Shown: positions 61,343 through 64,000 of the stretch, in pieces
Position numbering within the stretch: the stretch's first letter is position 1
Layout of the letters: the number at the start of each line of letters is the position of its first letter
Position numbers and translations under genes: made by a program
Assembly: GCA_902576905.1 (NCBI GenBank)
Contig: CACGWW010000001.1
Span: 247,001-311,000, forward strand
Source: an uncultured Alphaproteobacteria bacterium
Lineage (GTDB): Bacteria > Pseudomonadota > Alphaproteobacteria > Rhodobacterales > Rhodobacteraceae
DNA: 64,000 nucleotides
Reading direction: 5' to 3'
The notes under the pieces: model-generated
Database searches by the model: none
Told to the model about the DNA's origin: nothing
The model's input: the letters and a program-made list of their open reading frames with translations, nothing else

Positions 61343-63796
61343 ATGATGAGCGAATTACCTTCACAAGCAAGAGTGGTTATAATAGGTGGTGGCGTTGTAG
61401 GGGTATCTTGTGCCTATCATTTAGCAAAAGCTGGTTGGACCGATTGTGTTTTGCTTGAGAAAAATGAGCTTACAGCTGGCTCAACATGGCATGCAGCCGG
61501 CAATGTTCCCACATTTTCCACCAGCTGGTCCATTATGAATATGCAACGATATTCTACAGAATTATACAGTAACCTTGGTGACGAAGTTGATTATCCAATG
61601 AATTATAATGTCACAGGGTCGATAAGATTAGGGCATAGTAAAGAGAGAATACAGGAATTTCAAAGAGCCAAAGGAATGGGGCTCTATCAAGGAATGAACA
61701 TAGAGATTTTGGATAATAACGAAATCAAGAAGTTGTATCCTTTTATAGAAACACATGAAATACAAGGCGCTCTATATGATCCTGCAGATGGCGATATTGA
61801 TCCTGCCCAGTTGACGCAAGCCTTAGCAAAAGGAGCAAGACAGCTTGGTGTTAAAATTGTTCGGTTTTGCTCAGCTGAAGGTATTAACAAAGAAAATGAT
61901 ATGTGGGAATTAATCACTGAGAAAGGCTCCATCTCAGCAGAAATAATAGTTAACGCTGCTGGATATTATGCCCAGAGAGTTAGTGAATGGTTCATCCCTT
62001 TCGGTGGCCGAAGAATTCCCATGGTTTCGATGAGTCACCAATATGTAATTTCTGAACAAGTAGAAGAACTCGAGAAATGGACGGCAAATACTGGTCACAA
62101 ACTGCCTTTATTACGAGACGTAGATTCCTCTTACTATTTAAGACAAGAAAAAAATGGTTTTAATCTTGGACCTTATGAAAAAAATTGTCGAGCTCATTGG
62201 TGTACAAAAGATGATCCCCTTCCCGAAGACTTCAGCTTTCAGCTATACCCAGATGACCTTGAGAGATTGGAATGGTACGTGGAAGACGCGATGAAAAGAG
62301 TCCCTCTTCTTGCTAAAGCGGGGGTATCAAAAGTAATAAACGGACCAATTCCGTATACTCCGGATGGGAATCCACTTATAGGCCCTATGCCAGGCGTGAG
62401 AAATGCATTCGAAGCCTGTGTGTTTACTTTTGGCATTGCCCAAGGTGGAGGAGCGGGCAAGGTCTTGGCAGAATGGATTACAGAGGGAACAACTGAATGG
62501 GATATGTGGTCCTGTGACCCCAGACGTTTTACCGATTTTACTGACCAAGAATATTGTATTGAAAAAGGCAAGGAAATTTATGGTCATGAGTATGGGATGC
62601 ATTTTCCTCATATGCGATGGCCCGCAGCTCCTGATAGACGTTTGTCTCCAATTCATGCAAAAATTCTGGGCTTAGGCGGTCAGATGGGTTGCTATAATGG
62701 ATGGGAAAGAGCCAATTGGTTCGCAAAAGAAGGTGATGATATTTCTATAGCATCGGCTCAAACATGGGAAAGAAATGGCCCATGGGAAAAAAGGGTGAAA
62801 GAAGAATGCGAAGCGGTAAGAGATGGCGTAGGGGTTTTAGATCTACCTGGGTTTTCTCGCTTTGAATTAAAAGGAAAAAATTGTCAAGATTTTCTAAGTA
62901 GGCTGATTGTAGGCAATCTACCATCCACAGGCAGGATTAGCCTTTCCTACTTTAGCGATCACAGAGGAAGAATACTCACGGAAATGTCTATCATGAAACA
63001 TTCTAATGAGCATTTTACTTTAATAACTGCTGCAGCTGCGCAATGGCATGACTATGAATTATTATTGAGGTCGATAGACCCAAATAGTGACATTACCCTT
63101 GAAGATAAAAGCCAGGAAGTTGGAACTCTAATTGTGACAGGACCCAAAAGTCGAGATTTATTTAATAAGATTGTAGATGCTGATCTTTATCTTCCCTGGT
63201 TGTCACACCAAAAAGCTTTCATAAATAAAATGCCGGTAGTTATGGCTAGGGTATCATTCGCTGGGGAACTAGGGTGGGAAGTTCACGTTCAGAACAAGTA
63301 TCTAAATCCTATTTATGATCAAATACTGTCTCTAGGCGCTAAGCCTTTTGGGATGTTTGCATTGAATTCACTTAGAATAGAAAAGGGGTATAGAGCTTGG
63401 AAGGGAGACCTATCCAGTGATTACTCAATCCTTGAAGGAGGACTAGAAAGATTTGTAAAGTTTGACAAAGATATTGATTTTATTGGCAAGCCAGCACTGC
63501 TTAAGGAAAAGCAAGAAGGTAGCAAAAAAAGCTTTGTAACTTTAAAGGTAAAAGCGAACGGTTTTGATGCTCCTTACATGTCCACCCTTTGGCATGACGA
63601 CAAAATTGTTGGAGAAACCACTTCCGGCGCATGGGGATACAGAGTAAACCATTCTATAGCCTTAGGTATGCTTCGCACAGATCTTTGTGATCCAGGAACT
63701 CAGATTGAAGTGGAGATCTATGGGGAAAGATTTGATGCAACCGTTCAAGACAACAAACCTCTCTGGGATCCTGATAATAAAAGACTTAGACAATGA
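61343..63796 (+). CDS. FAD-dependent oxidoreductase with GcvT-like C-terminus (dimethylglycine/sarcosine dehydrogenase family)
   Basis: RVVIIGGGVVGVSCAYHLAKAGW, GSTWHAAGNV; C-terminal aminomethyltransferase-like GELGWEVHV, SLRIEKGYRAWKGDLSSDYSILEGGL. Confidence 0.9.
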   Translation: MMSELPSQARVVIIGGGVVGVSCAYHLAKAGWTDCVLLEKNELTAGSTWHAAGNVPTFSTSWSIMNMQRYSTELYSNLGDEVDYPMNYNVTGSIRLGHSKERIQEFQRAKGMGLYQGMNIEILDNNEIKKLYPFIETHEIQGALYDPADGDIDPAQLTQALAKGARQLGVKIVRFCSAEGINKENDMWELITEKGSISAEIIVNAAGYYAQRVSEWFIPFGGRRIPMVSMSHQYVISEQVEELEKWTANTGHKLPLLRDVDSSYYLRQEKNGFNLGPYEKNCRAHWCTKDDPLPEDFSFQLYPDDLERLEWYVEDAMKRVPLLAKAGVSKVINGPIPYTPDGNPLIGPMPGVRNAFEACVFTFGIAQGGGAGKVLAEWITEGTTEWDMWSCDPRRFTDFTDQEYCIEKGKEIYGHEYGMHFPHMRWPAAPDRRLSPIHAKILGLGGQMGCYNGWERANWFAKEGDDISIASAQTWERNGPWEKRVKEECEAVRDGVGVLDLPGFSRFELKGKNCQDFLSRLIVGNLPSTGRISLSYFSDHRGRILTEMSIMKHSNEHFTLITAAAAQWHDYELLLRSIDPNSDITLEDKSQEVGTLIVTGPKSRDLFNKIVDADLYLPWLSHQKAFINKMPVVMARVSFAGELGWEVHVQNKYLNPIYDQILSLGAKPFGMFALNSLRIEKGYRAWKGDLSSDYSILEGGLERFVKFDKDIDFIGKPALLKEKQEGSKKSFVTLKVKANGFDAPYMSTLWHDDKIVGETTSGAWGYRVNHSIALGMLRTDLCDPGTQIEVEIYGERFDATVQDNKPLWDPDNKRLRQ

Positions 63797-64000
63797 CCAT
63801 ACCAGCAGAGGCAAGAATTGTCATTATTGGTGGCGGTATATCAGGGTGCTCACTTGCCTATCACCTTGCAAAAATAGGTTGGAAAGACATCATTCTTTTG
63901 GAAAGAAAAAAACTGACCTCGGGAACCACATGGCATGCAGCAGGGCTTATAGGCCAACTAAGACCAAACTTAAATATGACACGTTTGGCAAAATATTCCG
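63793..64000 (+). CDS. second FAD-dependent dimethylglycine/sarcosine dehydrogenase-like protein, truncated by window edge
   Basis: MTIPAEARIVIIGGGISGCSLAYHLAKIGWKDIILLERKKLTSGTTWHAAGLIGQLRPN; ATGA overlap with the upstream gene. Confidence 0.85.
   Translation, partial: MTIPAEARIVIIGGGISGCSLAYHLAKIGWKDIILLERKKLTSGTTWHAAGLIGQLRPNLNMTRLAKYS

Noticed and set aside
1-64000. CRISPR arrays, tRNA/rRNA genes, insertion sequences and phage genes
   Set aside because: None were recognised by eye; short degenerate tRNAs could be missed without tRNAscan-SE.

Overview
AT-rich bacterial chromosomal window, probably alphaproteobacterial and densely coding. No rRNA, tRNA, CRISPR array, prophage or transposon was recognised. 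From left to right it holds: (1) a myo-inositol catabolic locus with a partial Gfo/Idh dehydrogenase, a sugar ABC transporter, an IolC-DUF2090 fusion, IolD, IolB and IolE, followed by a second kinase / IolB-like / class II aldolase set; (2) a mixed accessory/housekeeping stretch with GSTs, a RecD-like helicase, a class III cyclase-TPR protein, Hsp20, HemG, PurF, COQ9, a lipid kinase, Ung, AlkB, MAPEG, M32 peptidase and YajQ; (3) a purine degradation and uptake cluster (xdhAB, allA, alc, puuE, puuD, uraH, uraD, guaD, a BMP-type ABC transporter and an NCS2 permease); (4) cysK and a divergent phenylacetate locus (paaK/paaI versus paaABCDE); (5) tandem dimethylglycine/sarcosine dehydrogenase-like genes running off the right edge. 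The most notable signals are a hand-folded heat-shock module upstream of hsp20 (RpoH-like promoter, hairpin, and a ROSE-type hairpin with a bulged G covering the Shine-Dalgarno), eight otherwise well-conserved genes each broken by a single-nucleotide change in an A/T homopolymer, a duplicated lower inositol-type module, and an exact 19-bp leader repeat in front of two unrelated genes. All homology calls come from reading the translations; no database search was run.
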